NCBI GenBank assembly: GCA_030824575.1
Contig: JAVBXL010000035.1
Coordinates: 1 to 64,000, forward strand
Length of the DNA stretch: 64,000 nt
Source of the DNA: a bacterium
GTDB lineage: Bacteria > Pseudomonadota > Alphaproteobacteria > Sphingomonadales > Sphingomonadaceae
Direction: 5' to 3'
The notes beneath the pieces were generated by a model. That model made no database searches. It saw only the letters and a list, made by a program, of their open reading frames with translations, and was not told the DNA's origin. Below, one piece after another: positions 24,866 through 32,999 of this stretch. Position numbers and translations under genes: made by a program. How positions within the stretch are numbered: position 1 is the first letter of the stretch; each line of letters starts with the position of its first letter.

Positions 24866-26567
24866 TTGGTGTAGGCTGGCTCAAACCTGCTCGCCGCAGT
24901 CCCAGGATGACGGCGCAGGGATCTCACGTGCGATCGACGATGAACCAGCAGGAGCATGTGGTGCACCATTGCCAAACGGAACGAGCGACCGCCCCACCCG
25001 CATGAAAAGCGGGTTGCCCCATACGCCGCCCCAGGCCGCTGACATCATTGCCCGCAGAAATGCCGCGATGGCCGAGGAATTGGGGCTGCTGATCGACGGT
25101 GCCACAAACTATGCAATCTATATGCTGGACCCGGAAGGCAGGGTCACGATCTGGAATCGCGGTGCAGAACGCATCAAGGGCTGGACCGAGGCGGAGATAG
25201 TCGGACGAAGCGCAACTCTATTTTACTCGCCCGGCGATGTGAAGGCCGGCAAGCCACAAGAGGATCTTGATCGCGCCAGTGCGCTTGGCCGGATCGACGA
25301 GGAGAGTTGGCGCATCCGCAAGGATGGCTCCGAATTTCTTGCCAGCGTCACCATCACCGCGCTCAGGGACGAAACCGGCGCACTTCGCGGCTTTGGAAAG
25401 GTCATTCGTGACATTACCGATCAAAAAGCCGCTGAGGCTGCGGTGACGCGGCGCGAATCGCACTTGCGATCGATCCTGGCGACTGTGCCTGACGCGATGA
25501 TCGTGATGAATGAACAAGGAATCGTCTCGTCCTTCAGTGCTGCTGCCGAAATCCTTTTCGGTCACCAGCAGGCGGCCGTCGTTGGCCGGAATGTCTCGAT
25601 GCTGATGCCCCCCGACGACCGCCCTGCCCATGACGGATATTTGCAGACCTACCGACAGACCGGCGTGCGTCACATCATTGGCAGTGTCCGCATCGCGACC
25701 GCACTGCGGCAAAACGGAGAGACATTTCCGATCGAGCTTGCTGTCGGCGAGACGGAGGTCGGCGGGGAGCGTATTTTTACAGGCTTCATTCGCGACATTT
25801 CACGGCGACAGGAGACCGAACGTCGCCTCAAGGAACTCCAATCGGAACTGGTTCATGTGTCGCGCGTCAGCGCGATGGGAACGATGGCCTCGACATTGGC
25901 CCATGAGATCAACCAGCCCTTGACCGCCATTGCCAACTATCTCGAGACCGCGCTTGCCATGATTGGCGAAAATGGCGAACGCGACGATGAACTGCTTCGC
26001 GATGTCGCAGAGGCCATGGAACTGGCCGCAGGCCAATCCTTGCGGGCGGGCATTATCGTTCGCCGCCTTCGCGCCTTCGTCGAGTGTGGGGACACAGGAT
26101 TTTGTGTCGAGCGGCTCGATATGATTGTTGAAGAGGCGACCAGCCTTGGACTTCTCGGTGCCCACGAAGCGGGTATCAAGGTCACCATGACCATTGCGGC
26201 GGGTCTGGATCGGGTGATGGTCGACCGGGTCCAGATACAACAGGTACTGGTGAACCTCATACGCAATGCCATCCAGTCGATGAGTGCTGTATCCATCAAG
26301 GAACTCACCATTGCTACGGCACCTGATCGCGCCGGGTGGGTTAAAGTGACCGTCTCCGATACGGGTTCTGGCATAGATCCGCAGGTCCGGGACCATTTGT
26401 TCGAGGCCTTCTCGACAACCAAGGAGGATGGCATGGGCCTCGGCCTGTCGATCTGCCGAACGATCGTCGAGGCACATGGGGGTCGTATCTGGGCCGAAGC
26501 GGCCGCTGGCGGGGGCACAGCCTTCCATTTCTGCGTCCCTCTGGCTGAGGACGCCGAAAATGCTTGA
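24855..26567 (+). CDS. fixL: Oxygen-sensing heme-PAS histidine kinase, FixL type
   Basis: 570 residues, no membrane helices. PAS 1 spans about residues 75-195 (TNYAIYMLDPEGRVTIWNRG) and PAS 2 about 200-325. In PAS 2, HDGYLQTYRQTGVRHIIGSVR places a candidate proximal heme His at about 259 and the signalling Arg at about 279, as in FixL proteins. The ELVHVSRVSAMGTMASTLAH segment leads to the phospho-acceptor His at about 350, and the ATPase domain has NLIRNAIQSM, DTGSGID and GMGLGLSIC. When deoxygenated, such kinases phosphorylate FixJ. The stop overlaps fixJ by eight bases. The start at 24855 is taken because of overlap with the small upstream frame. ATG 25002 (MKSGLPHT) is an alternative. Confidence 0.88.
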   Translation: MSANWCRLAQTCSPQSQDDGAGISRAIDDEPAGACGAPLPNGTSDRPTRMKSGLPHTPPQAADIIARRNAAMAEELGLLIDGATNYAIYMLDPEGRVTIWNRGAERIKGWTEAEIVGRSATLFYSPGDVKAGKPQEDLDRASALGRIDEESWRIRKDGSEFLASVTITALRDETGALRGFGKVIRDITDQKAAEAAVTRRESHLRSILATVPDAMIVMNEQGIVSSFSAAAEILFGHQQAAVVGRNVSMLMPPDDRPAHDGYLQTYRQTGVRHIIGSVRIATALRQNGETFPIELAVGETEVGGERIFTGFIRDISRRQETERRLKELQSELVHVSRVSAMGTMASTLAHEINQPLTAIANYLETALAMIGENGERDDELLRDVAEAMELAAGQSLRAGIIVRRLRAFVECGDTGFCVERLDMIVEEATSLGLLGAHEAGIKVTMTIAAGLDRVMVDRVQIQQVLVNLIRNAIQSMSAVSIKELTIATAPDRAGWVKVTVSDTGSGIDPQVRDHLFEAFSTTKEDGMGLGLSICRTIVEAHGGRIWAEAAAGGGTAFHFCVPLAEDAENA

Positions 26568-27192
26568 AGATCAACGCATCATCCATGTGGTCGATGACGA
26601 TGAAGCCATCCGGCACTCGGTAGGATTCCTTTTGCGCAAAGCAGGATTCCATGTCGAGACATATGTATCGGGCACGCAGTTCCTAAAGGCGGTGGACCGT
26701 GAAACAAAAGGCTGCGTGCTTCTCGATGTCCGCATGCCTGAGATCGACGGACTTGAAGTCCAGGCCCGTCTGGCGGTGCTGGGGATATGCATGCCCATCA
26801 TCATCCTGACCGGGCATGGCGATGTGACCCTGGCCGTTCGCGCGGTCAAAGCAGGGGCCATCGAATTTCTGGAAAAACCTTTCGAGCGATCGGCGCTGTT
26901 AAAGGCCATAGACGAGGCGCTTGACCATGCCGCGCGCGGCGAACGCAGCCATCTCGCCGCGGCGGATGCCGTTGTTCGCCTGAGCGCCCTGACGGCGCGG
27001 GAGCGGGAAGTCCTCAACGGGATGGTGCTCGGCCGCCCAAACAAGCTGATCGCCTATGATCTCAGCATCGCGACGCGGACCGTCGAGGTTCACCGGGCAA
27101 ATTTGATGGAGAAGCTGGGTTCCCGCAGCCTGTCGGATGTCCTGAGGATCGCCTTCGCTGCGGGCCTTGGCGAAGCGGCCCCGTCAAGCTGA
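26560..27192 (+). CDS. fixJ: Response regulator, FixJ type
   Basis: 210 residues starting MLEDQRIIHVVDDDEA. The receiver domain has the acidic pocket VVDDDE, phospho-acceptor Asp56 in LLDVRMPE, Thr84 in ILTGHGD and Lys106 in LEKPFE. The output is a LuxR/NarL HTH: LTAREREVLNGMVLGRPNKL and RTVEVHRANLMEKLGSRSLS. It overlaps fixL and forms its cognate partner. The likely targets are the divergent oxidase operon and a FixK-type regulator elsewhere. No FixK is encoded in the window. Confidence 0.92.
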   Translation: MLEDQRIIHVVDDDEAIRHSVGFLLRKAGFHVETYVSGTQFLKAVDRETKGCVLLDVRMPEIDGLEVQARLAVLGICMPIIILTGHGDVTLAVRAVKAGAIEFLEKPFERSALLKAIDEALDHAARGERSHLAAADAVVRLSALTAREREVLNGMVLGRPNKLIAYDLSIATRTVEVHRANLMEKLGSRSLSDVLRIAFAAGLGEAAPSS

Positions 27193-27260
27193 CCTCGTCT
27201 ACTACGTACAGACGCGGTGCCTGCGATGTGCGACCCGCAGGGAAACGCAAAGGTAAACTG

Positions 27261-27662
27261 ATGGCAAATGCTTCAATCCCGTCCTCGCGCGAAGAGGCAG
27301 GTGTATCGCTCGTCGATGGCAACGCATCCATCCGGCACGCGCGACAACTTATGCTCCGGTCTGAGAATTACGACGTGCGATCTTATGCGACATGTGCGGC
27401 GCTGCTCGCCGACCCACGCTCCAGGGACTATCCGTGCATAGTCCTGGATGTTGAGATGGAGGATATCGACGGCATCGATCTCCTCGCCCAAATGCGCGCG
27501 AGCGGGTGGCGGGGTAGGGCAATCCTGCTAGATGGCTTTGCGCCTGGCGACGCTTTGCTTCGCCAAGTCCTGCAGAATGGCGATCGAATAGAAGGACGCT
27601 CAATCGGGGATAGTTCACTCCTGGCTGCGATCGCCGCATCTTTGTGTCATGGTCCAGTTTGA
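27261..27662 (+). CDS. Stand-alone receiver-like domain with degenerate active site
   Basis: 133 residues from ATG 27261 (AAAGGTAAACTG upstream). It resembles the FixJ receiver: RHARQLMLRSENYDVRSYAT and CIVLDVEMEDIDGIDLLAQM, keeping the phospho-acceptor-like Asp. The acidic pair before alpha1 is replaced (SLVDGNAS where FixJ has VVDDDEA), the conserved Thr is replaced (AILLDGFAP versus IILTGHGD), and the conserved Lys-Pro is absent. It has no output domain. It lies 68 bases after fixJ. It may be a phospho-independent decoy or FixL modulator (like FixT in principle, though sequence similarity is to receivers) or a decaying duplicate of fixJ. Confidence 0.7.
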   Translation: MANASIPSSREEAGVSLVDGNASIRHARQLMLRSENYDVRSYATCAALLADPRSRDYPCIVLDVEMEDIDGIDLLAQMRASGWRGRAILLDGFAPGDALLRQVLQNGDRIEGRSIGDSSLLAAIAASLCHGPV

Positions 27663-27832
27663 GAATGCGCGGCAACGACCGTGTGCCATCAAGAATATGT
27701 CTTAAGAATGCCGTTATTAAGCAGCGTATCGATCATCGGGCGGAGGTCGCTGTGACTAAGCCAGCGAACCTACACCAAATTGTGGGGACGATCCTCTTCC
27801 GCGGTTGCCGGGGTGGCATTGCTGCGGTTTGA

Positions 27833-27982
27833 TTGGTCCCTACCGCATACGACTTGCATATTGTTCTTGTCATCAAAGGGCGTCTGGTCAGCGTGTTGGA
27901 AGACTGGACGTCGCCACGCGCGCCTTTGTATCGATATTATCCCAATCGACAAAATCCCTATGCAGCGTTCAGGCCGGTGATC
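27833..27982 (+). pseudogene. C-terminal remnant of a LysR-type regulator
   Basis: In the 540-base gap after the receiver gene one frame reads VIKGRLVSVLEDWTSPRAPL, then YRYYPNRQNPYAAFRPVI, the usual end of LysR effector domains (G.LV.VL.DW.....LY..YP.R.......F). No helix-turn-helix or upstream effector-domain sequence remains, and the frame continues as unrelated residues. The rest of 27663-28199 shows nothing I can identify. Confidence 0.5.
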
Positions 27983-28199
27983 GGTCTTTCGTGCGCGTTC
28001 GTGGGTTCCACCAAAGCATCCACGCGGCTAGAATCCGGCCGAAAAGCACGATGGCCGGACTGGATCGTCTGCGGGTCGAGGCGGTCATTGTGGAACGGGC
28101 GCGGGCAAGGCCGCGGCATCATCGTGCGATTTTTGCGTGGGTGGCGATCCCTTCAAGGGCGGTCGTCGCGATAGCGCCCGGCTGGATGAGCGCCTGCGG

Positions 28200-29192
28200 T
28201 TACAAAAGCGCGACGACCGCCAGCCTGTTCGATGACGTCATGAACAGGCTTTTGCCATTTGGCCCAAAGCAACAATTGGCGACGGCCTTGCCGGTGCCCA
28301 CAATACCCAGCAACGTACCGTCCGGCGTCAAGATATGCACGCCGCCAGGACCGGTCGCAAAGACATGGCCATCGGGCGCGACCTTGATCCCGTCGGGCAG
28401 GCCCGGCAGCCCTTCGGCGCGTTGCTTTCGCATGTCGTGAAATAGGCGCTGGCCGGTGGGGCGACCATTTGCGTCGAGCGTATAGGCGCGAATTTCCGGC
28501 TGTTTCTCGTCGGACAAGGCCAGATAGAGGGTGCGTCCGTCGGGCGACAGCGCCACGCCGTTGGGACGGCGGTGGCTGCCATCGACCAGCGCAACATCGC
28601 CATCCGGCGTCAGCGCATAGAGGCCATTATGGTCGATTTCGCGCAGCGACGACGCATCGCCATCCTCAAAACCATAGGGCGGGTCGGTGAAATAAATGGC
28701 GCCCGATGGCGCGATGCACAGATCATTGGGGCTGTTGAACCGCTTGGACCCGAATCGGTCGGCCAGGATGGTGCGTTTGGTCGTTTCCAGGTCGATCCGG
28801 ACGATCGCGCGCGTGCCGCTGTCGGCGGCGATCAGCTGACCGGCCGTGTTGATGGCAAGGCCGTTGAGGCCGGCTTCGCGCACGCCGGCGGGTATGGCCG
28901 TTTGCAATCCGGCGGGCGAGAGGAAGGGCTTTGCGCCTTGCCCGGCCTGCCAGCGATAAAGGATATTGGCGGGGGGATCATTGAACAGCAAATAGTCGCG
29001 CTGCGCCACCCACACCGGCCCTTCGGCCCAGCGAAACCCTTCGGCCAATATCTCGATCGACGCGGACGGCGCGATGATCCGGTCCAGCGCTGGATTTAGG
29101 CGCGTAATGCTTCCAATCTGCGTCGGCCCCGCCGCAAGCGCGGCGACCGGCATCGCAGCCAGTGACGCCAGCACGGTCCGCCGGCCGATCAC
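28200..29192 (-). CDS. Secreted SMP-30/gluconolactonase-family protein
   Basis: 330 residues from GTG 29192, which overlaps the stop of the upstream oxidoreductase (GTGA). The N terminus VIGRRTVLASLAAMPVAALA is a signal peptide with a twin-arginine-like RR. Propeller motifs include GFRWAEGPVWVAQRDYLLF with the metal Glu, FNSPNDLCIAPSGAIYFTDP with metal Asn/Asp, and HRRPNGVALSPDGRTLYLA. Family enzymes hydrolyse sugar lactones with a divalent metal. Coupled to a Gfo/Idh/MocA oxidoreductase and next to gluconate transport and kinase genes, it probably opens glucono-lactone (or a related lactone) in the periplasm. An in-frame palindrome lies near its 3' end. Confidence 0.87.
   Translation of the reverse strand: MIGRRTVLASLAAMPVAALAAGPTQIGSITRLNPALDRIIAPSASIEILAEGFRWAEGPVWVAQRDYLLFNDPPANILYRWQAGQGAKPFLSPAGLQTAIPAGVREAGLNGLAINTAGQLIAADSGTRAIVRIDLETTKRTILADRFGSKRFNSPNDLCIAPSGAIYFTDPPYGFEDGDASSLREIDHNGLYALTPDGDVALVDGSHRRPNGVALSPDGRTLYLALSDEKQPEIRAYTLDANGRPTGQRLFHDMRKQRAEGLPGLPDGIKVAPDGHVFATGPGGVHILTPDGTLLGIVGTGKAVANCCFGPNGKSLFMTSSNRLAVVALL
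28222..28254 (+). terminator. Intragenic hairpin, terminator-like on + strand
   Basis: Inverted repeat AGCCTGTTC (28222-28230) and GAACAGGCT (28242-28250), whose loop contains the palindrome ATGACGTCAT, so the whole block is nearly symmetric. On the + strand it is followed by TTTT. It lies within the last codons of the lactonase gene and may stop + strand transcription coming from the fix region. Confidence 0.45.
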
Positions 29193-30292
29193 GCGCCGAT
29201 CCTGACGCTGCGTCCTTGCGCTGCGGATTGGTAAATCGCCTCGATCACGCGCAGGTCGGCCAAGCCTTCTTCGCCCGGCACAATCGGGGTCTTGTCCGAC
29301 ATAATGCATTCGGCCAGATGATCGAGTTGCCCCACAAACTGGTTCTTCGCAGGAGCAGGCAGGGTGCGGGGCGCTGTCACGCCGTCCTTGCGGATCGTCA
29401 TGCTCTGGCCCGCATAGGGGGTCGCCGGCTCCATCCCGATCCAGCCCTGGGTTCCGTTGATCCGATAGCTGTTATGCCCCGTGCTGTAGCTGGAGATACA
29501 GTCCGCGACGATCCCCGACGGAAAACGCAGCAGAAAGCTGATCCGGTCCTCGACCGTGCGGAAACGCGGGTCGGCCCGGTCGGTGGATTCGACCGCGGTC
29601 ACCTCGACCGGTTCCTCGCCGGTCAGGTAACGGGCCGCGTTCAGGCTGTATATGCCGATATCCATCATTGATCCGCCCCCCGACAAGGGCTTGTCGAGCC
29701 GCCATTGATCCGGTTTGATCGGGAAGCCATGTTCCGCCGTTATCAGTCGCGTCGGACCCACATGCCCGCCGCGCGCCAGATCGATAGCCAGGCGGTTATA
29801 GGGCTCGAAGCGCGACCGATAACCGATCATCAGCTTCTTGCCCGCTTTTTTGCAGGCCGCGATCATCGCTTCGCAATCCGCGACCGATGTCGCCATCGGC
29901 TTTTCGCACATCACATGCTTACCGGCCTTTGCGGCGCGAATGGCATATTCGGCGTGCAGGCTGTTGGGCAAGATGATGTAGACGGCGTCGATGTCAGGAT
30001 TGTCTCGGATGCGGTCGAAATCGGCATAGCTGTAGCGATGCGTTTTGGGGACGCCATATTGGTCGCCTAAGCTGTCGAGCTTGGCCGGGGTGCCGCTGAC
30101 CAGCGCCGTGATACGGGCATAGTCGCAACCGGCAAAATTCGGCATGATCTGGCGCGTGGCATAGGAGCCCAGCCCGACGATCGCATAGCCAATCTTGCGC
30201 GTCGGGGCTGCCGACACGCCGCTGCCGACGGAGGCCAGTATCAATCCCGCGCCCAAGCCGCCCATCACCTCACGCCGCGAACCCATCGCCAT
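29189..30292 (-). CDS. Gfo/Idh/MocA-family oxidoreductase, Tat-exported
   Basis: 367 residues from ATG 30292 (ACATGGGGAGGGTAAT upstream). The N terminus MGSRREVMGGLGAGLILASV has a twin-arginine signal followed by a cleavable-looking SAA. The Rossmann motif AIVGLGSYA, CEKPMATS (catalytic-type Lys in EKP), and GGGSMMDIGIYSLNAARYLTG (His/Asp region replaced by IGIYS) match glucose-fructose-oxidoreductase-like proteins, which keep tightly bound NADP in the periplasm. It probably oxidises a sugar to its lactone, passing product to the coupled lactonase downstream. The exact sugar is unknown. Confidence 0.86.
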   Translation of the reverse strand: MAMGSRREVMGGLGAGLILASVGSGVSAAPTRKIGYAIVGLGSYATRQIMPNFAGCDYARITALVSGTPAKLDSLGDQYGVPKTHRYSYADFDRIRDNPDIDAVYIILPNSLHAEYAIRAAKAGKHVMCEKPMATSVADCEAMIAACKKAGKKLMIGYRSRFEPYNRLAIDLARGGHVGPTRLITAEHGFPIKPDQWRLDKPLSGGGSMMDIGIYSLNAARYLTGEEPVEVTAVESTDRADPRFRTVEDRISFLLRFPSGIVADCISSYSTGHNSYRINGTQGWIGMEPATPYAGQSMTIRKDGVTAPRTLPAPAKNQFVGQLDHLAECIMSDKTPIVPGEEGLADLRVIEAIYQSAAQGRSVRIGA

Positions 30293-30338
30293 ATTACCCT
30301 CCCCATGTGTCGAACAATTTTGCCGTCCGTGGGACAGG

Positions 30339-30623
30339 TCAACCGGGCGTCGCACGGAGCCAGCCCAGATTACGGGCGGCGATGGCGGCCTGTGTGCGAT
30401 TGCGGACGTTGAGCTTGCGCATCAGGGCGGTCATGTGGACCTTCACCGTCGCTTCGGCCATGCCCAGTTCGTATGCGATCTGCTTGTTCAACAGGCCCGA
30501 ATGGACGCAGCGCAACACTTTCATTTGCGTGGGGGTCAGCGCAGGCGGTTCCTGGCTCCTTGCGGGCGGATGGCGAAACTCCCGTTGATCGGAACTATTG
30601 TGCAGGTCCAGCGCAATGAACAT
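30339..30623 (-). CDS. Single-domain LuxR-type HTH regulator
   Basis: 94 residues with a clear ribosome site (AACAGGGAGAGGACGG) before ATG 30623. Almost the whole protein is a GerE/LuxR DNA-binding domain: LTPTQMKVLRCVHSGLLNKQ, AYELGMAEATVKVHMTALMR and KLNVRNRTQAAIAARNLGW. There is no receiver or ligand domain, and the upstream DNA contains no fused frame. It could act constitutively or through an unlinked partner. Divergent from gntP with a LacI-type palindrome between them. Confidence 0.8.
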   Translation of the reverse strand: MFIALDLHNSSDQREFRHPPARSQEPPALTPTQMKVLRCVHSGLLNKQIAYELGMAEATVKVHMTALMRKLNVRNRTQAAIAARNLGWLRATPG

Positions 30624-30690
30624 CCGTCCTCTCCCTGTTCGATCCCACTCGAATCAGCCGGCCTGTTGGCCTGCCGGCTTGATTAATATC

Positions 30691-30702
30691 GTTAGCGCTA
30701 AC
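30691..30702. promoter_or_regulatory. LacI-type operator, perfect 12-bp palindrome
   Basis: GTTAGCGCTAAC in the 310-base space between the LuxR gene and gntP. It matches the TGTTAGCGCTAACA-like operators bound by many proteobacterial LacI-family sugar regulators, and recurs in variant form at 48076, 55429 and 59560. Outside this box, 30624-30933 shows no gene I would support. Confidence 0.7.
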
Positions 30703-30933
30703 AATAACGGGATTGGTCAGACAGGTTCAAGTCAAAAATGCGATATACGACCCCAACTGGGTGGAATATCGGAAAATGACGCGATATCTGTCTAACAGCT
30801 TTAAGCGGGCGCTGCGCCAAATGCCGGAATGGCGGCGAGCGAGAAGGGGGAGAAGGATGACGTTAACATCGCGTCGGACGGCCATCGCCGTCCATGTCCC
30901 GGCCGGGTTGCCCGATGACGGAGTCGCGTCCCG

Positions 30934-32280
30934 ATGACACCAGCGGATTATCGACTGATCCTGGCGGCGGTGGTCGGCATAGCGCTGTCCATCATCCTCA
31001 TCATCCGGGGCCGATTACACCCCTTTGTCGGCCTGCTCTGCGGCGCCTTCACCGTGGGCCTGCTCGCGGGCCTGCCGATGGAAGAAACGGCCAAGGCGGT
31101 CGAAAAGGGTGCAGGCGCCATCCTCGGCGGCACTGGTCTGGTCGTCGCGCTGGGCCTTGGCCTTGGCGCGATGCTGCAACTGTCCGACGGCGCGGGTGGC
31201 ATGGCGCGCGCCGCGCTGCGCCTGTCGGGCGTGAAGGGCGCGCCATGGGCCAGCCTCTTCACCGCGATCGTTATCGGCCTGCCGCTCTTCTTCGAAACGG
31301 GCCTCGTATTGCTGTTGCCGATCGTCGCATCGGCGGCGGCGGCGTTACCAACGGGGCAGAATGGCGACACGGCCAAGCTGCGCCTGATGCTGCCTGCGCT
31401 GGCAGGGCTGTCGGTGGTCCATGCGCTGGTGCCGCCGCATCCTGGCCCGCTGCTGGCGGTGAACGCGCTGGGGGCCAATCTCGGCCTCACCCTGCTCTAT
31501 GGTCTGATGATCGGCATCCCGACCGCAATCATCGCCGGGCCGCTGCTCGCGCGCTTCACCGCGCCGGGCGTCACGCTCAACCCGCCGCTGCTGGATCCGG
31601 TAAAGATCGACGTCGCCACGCCGTCGGTCGGCCGCGCGCTGGCAGCGGTACTGTTGCCGGTCGTGCTGATTGCCGCGGGGCAGGCGGTGGCGCTGCTGCC
31701 GCCAAGCGTTGCGGTGCATTTCCACTGGCTCAGCTGGGTCAGCGATCCGGTGGTGGCGCTGCTGGTGGCGGTCCTTGCCGCCTTGCCGCTGCTGTTCGGC
31801 CGCCGCATAACGGACCGCACGATCCAGAATGCGATCTGGACCGAAGCGATGACGCCGGCTGGCGGCATCATCCTGGCGATCGGTGCGGGTGGCGCGCTCA
31901 AACAGGTGTTGGTGACGGCCGGCCTGTCGGACATGCTGGTGCGGATCGCCGATGGCGGCGCGATTTCGCCGCTCATCCTCGCCTGGGGCGTGTCGGTCTG
32001 CATCCGCCTGGCCACCGGCTCCGCCACCGTGGCGACGATCACCACGGCCGGCGTGATGCAGGGGCTGGTCGCCGCGTCGGGGGTGGAGCCGGAATGGATG
32101 GTGCTGGCGATCGGCGCAGGCTCGCTCTTCTTCTCCCACGTCAATGATCCTGGCTTCTGGCTGGTGAAAAGCTATCTGGGCACGGATATGGCGGGCACCT
32201 TCAAGACATGGTCTATCATGGAAACCGTGGTCGCGATCGTCGGCCTGTTGCTGGTGCTGCTCGCCAGCAGTATCTTTTGA
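30934..32280 (+). CDS. gntP: Gluconate:H+ symporter, GntP family
   Basis: 448 residues with about twelve hydrophobic segments. Family hallmarks include RLHPFVGLLCGAFTVGLLAG, EKGAGAILGGTGLVVALGLG, GLPLFFETGLVLLLPIV, LVPPHPGPLLAVNALGAN and LATGSATVATITTAGV. It imports gluconate or a similar sugar acid across the inner membrane. A GACGGAG site is upstream of ATG 30934. It is followed directly by a GntR regulator and convergent gluconokinase, and sits beside the periplasmic lactone-forming pair, completing a gluconate route. Confidence 0.93.
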   Translation: MTPADYRLILAAVVGIALSIILIIRGRLHPFVGLLCGAFTVGLLAGLPMEETAKAVEKGAGAILGGTGLVVALGLGLGAMLQLSDGAGGMARAALRLSGVKGAPWASLFTAIVIGLPLFFETGLVLLLPIVASAAAALPTGQNGDTAKLRLMLPALAGLSVVHALVPPHPGPLLAVNALGANLGLTLLYGLMIGIPTAIIAGPLLARFTAPGVTLNPPLLDPVKIDVATPSVGRALAAVLLPVVLIAAGQAVALLPPSVAVHFHWLSWVSDPVVALLVAVLAALPLLFGRRITDRTIQNAIWTEAMTPAGGIILAIGAGGALKQVLVTAGLSDMLVRIADGGAISPLILAWGVSVCIRLATGSATVATITTAGVMQGLVAASGVEPEWMVLAIGAGSLFFSHVNDPGFWLVKSYLGTDMAGTFKTWSIMETVVAIVGLLLVLLASSIF

Positions 32281-32320
32281 GATGGCGACCCATGTCTTCC
32301 CCCGACAGGGCAATAGTCCG

Positions 32321-32998
32321 ATGAGCCAGACGCGGCTGTCCGATCATGTCTATGCGGCGATCGTGGACGTCATCACGGGCGAAGGGCTGGAGGTGGGCGG
32401 ACGCCTGCCGGCCGAAGCGAGGCTGGCCGAGATGTTCGGCGTATCGCGCGCCATCGTCCGCGAAGCGCTGATGCGGCTGGCGTCGGATGGTATTACGGAG
32501 GCGCGGCGCGGCGCCGGCTCCTTCGTCAAAAGCCGCCCGTCGGACCGGCTGGCGGCGTTCATGCCATCCACGGAGTTGCCGACCACCCTGGGCAGCTACG
32601 AAGTGCGCTTCGTGCTGGAGGCGGAGGCGGCGCGGCTGGCGGCCAATCGCCGGACGCCACAGGACATGGCCGATGTCGAGGAGGGCATGGAATTGCTGCG
32701 CGCGGCCCTGCTATCGAGCGAACCGGCGCATGTGGAGGATATGGAACTCCACCGCCGCATCGCGCAGGCAACCGGCAACCCCGCGTTTCTGGTCGCCTTC
32801 GACGCGCTGCATGCCGATGTCGACAAAATCATGCGCGCGGGCGTAGACATCAGCCGGTCGCGCCCGCCCGAAGTGATCGCGACAATGCTGCGCGAACATG
32901 ACCAGATTGTCGACGCCATTCGCGCGCAGGATGCCGAAGGCGCGGCGCTCGCGATGCGCTGGCATCTATGGGAAGGCCGACGGCGGTTGATGCCCTGA
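32321..32998 (+). CDS. FadR-subfamily GntR transcriptional regulator
   Basis: 225 residues from ATG 32321 (protein starts MSQTRLSDHVYAAI). An ATG at 32282, two bases after the gntP stop, would add 13 residues. The winged helix is RLPAEARLAEMFGVSRAIVR, EALMRLASDGITEARRGAGS. The all-helical FCD effector domain includes VRFVLEAEAARLAANRR, DMELHRRIAQATGNP and REHDQIVDAIRAQDAEGA with metal-ligand-type Asp/His positions. It is co-transcribed with gntP and probably senses gluconate or a 6-phospho derivative. Confidence 0.88.
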   Translation: MSQTRLSDHVYAAIVDVITGEGLEVGGRLPAEARLAEMFGVSRAIVREALMRLASDGITEARRGAGSFVKSRPSDRLAAFMPSTELPTTLGSYEVRFVLEAEAARLAANRRTPQDMADVEEGMELLRAALLSSEPAHVEDMELHRRIAQATGNPAFLVAFDALHADVDKIMRAGVDISRSRPPEVIATMLREHDQIVDAIRAQDAEGAALAMRWHLWEGRRRLMP

Positions 32999-32999
32999 C

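Noticed and set aside
27805-28440. 211-codon + strand frame
   Set aside because: Runs from a gap into the lactonase antisense; no motif, Arg/Ala-rich.
30713-30937. 74-codon frame ending in an overlap with the gntP start
   Set aside because: Residue composition is random-like (Arg-rich), the start has no good ribosome site and it crosses the operator region. The overlap may be chance.
30894-32147. 417-codon + strand frame in gntP
   Set aside because: Out-of-frame shadow of the transporter gene, very rich in Arg/Gly/Ala.
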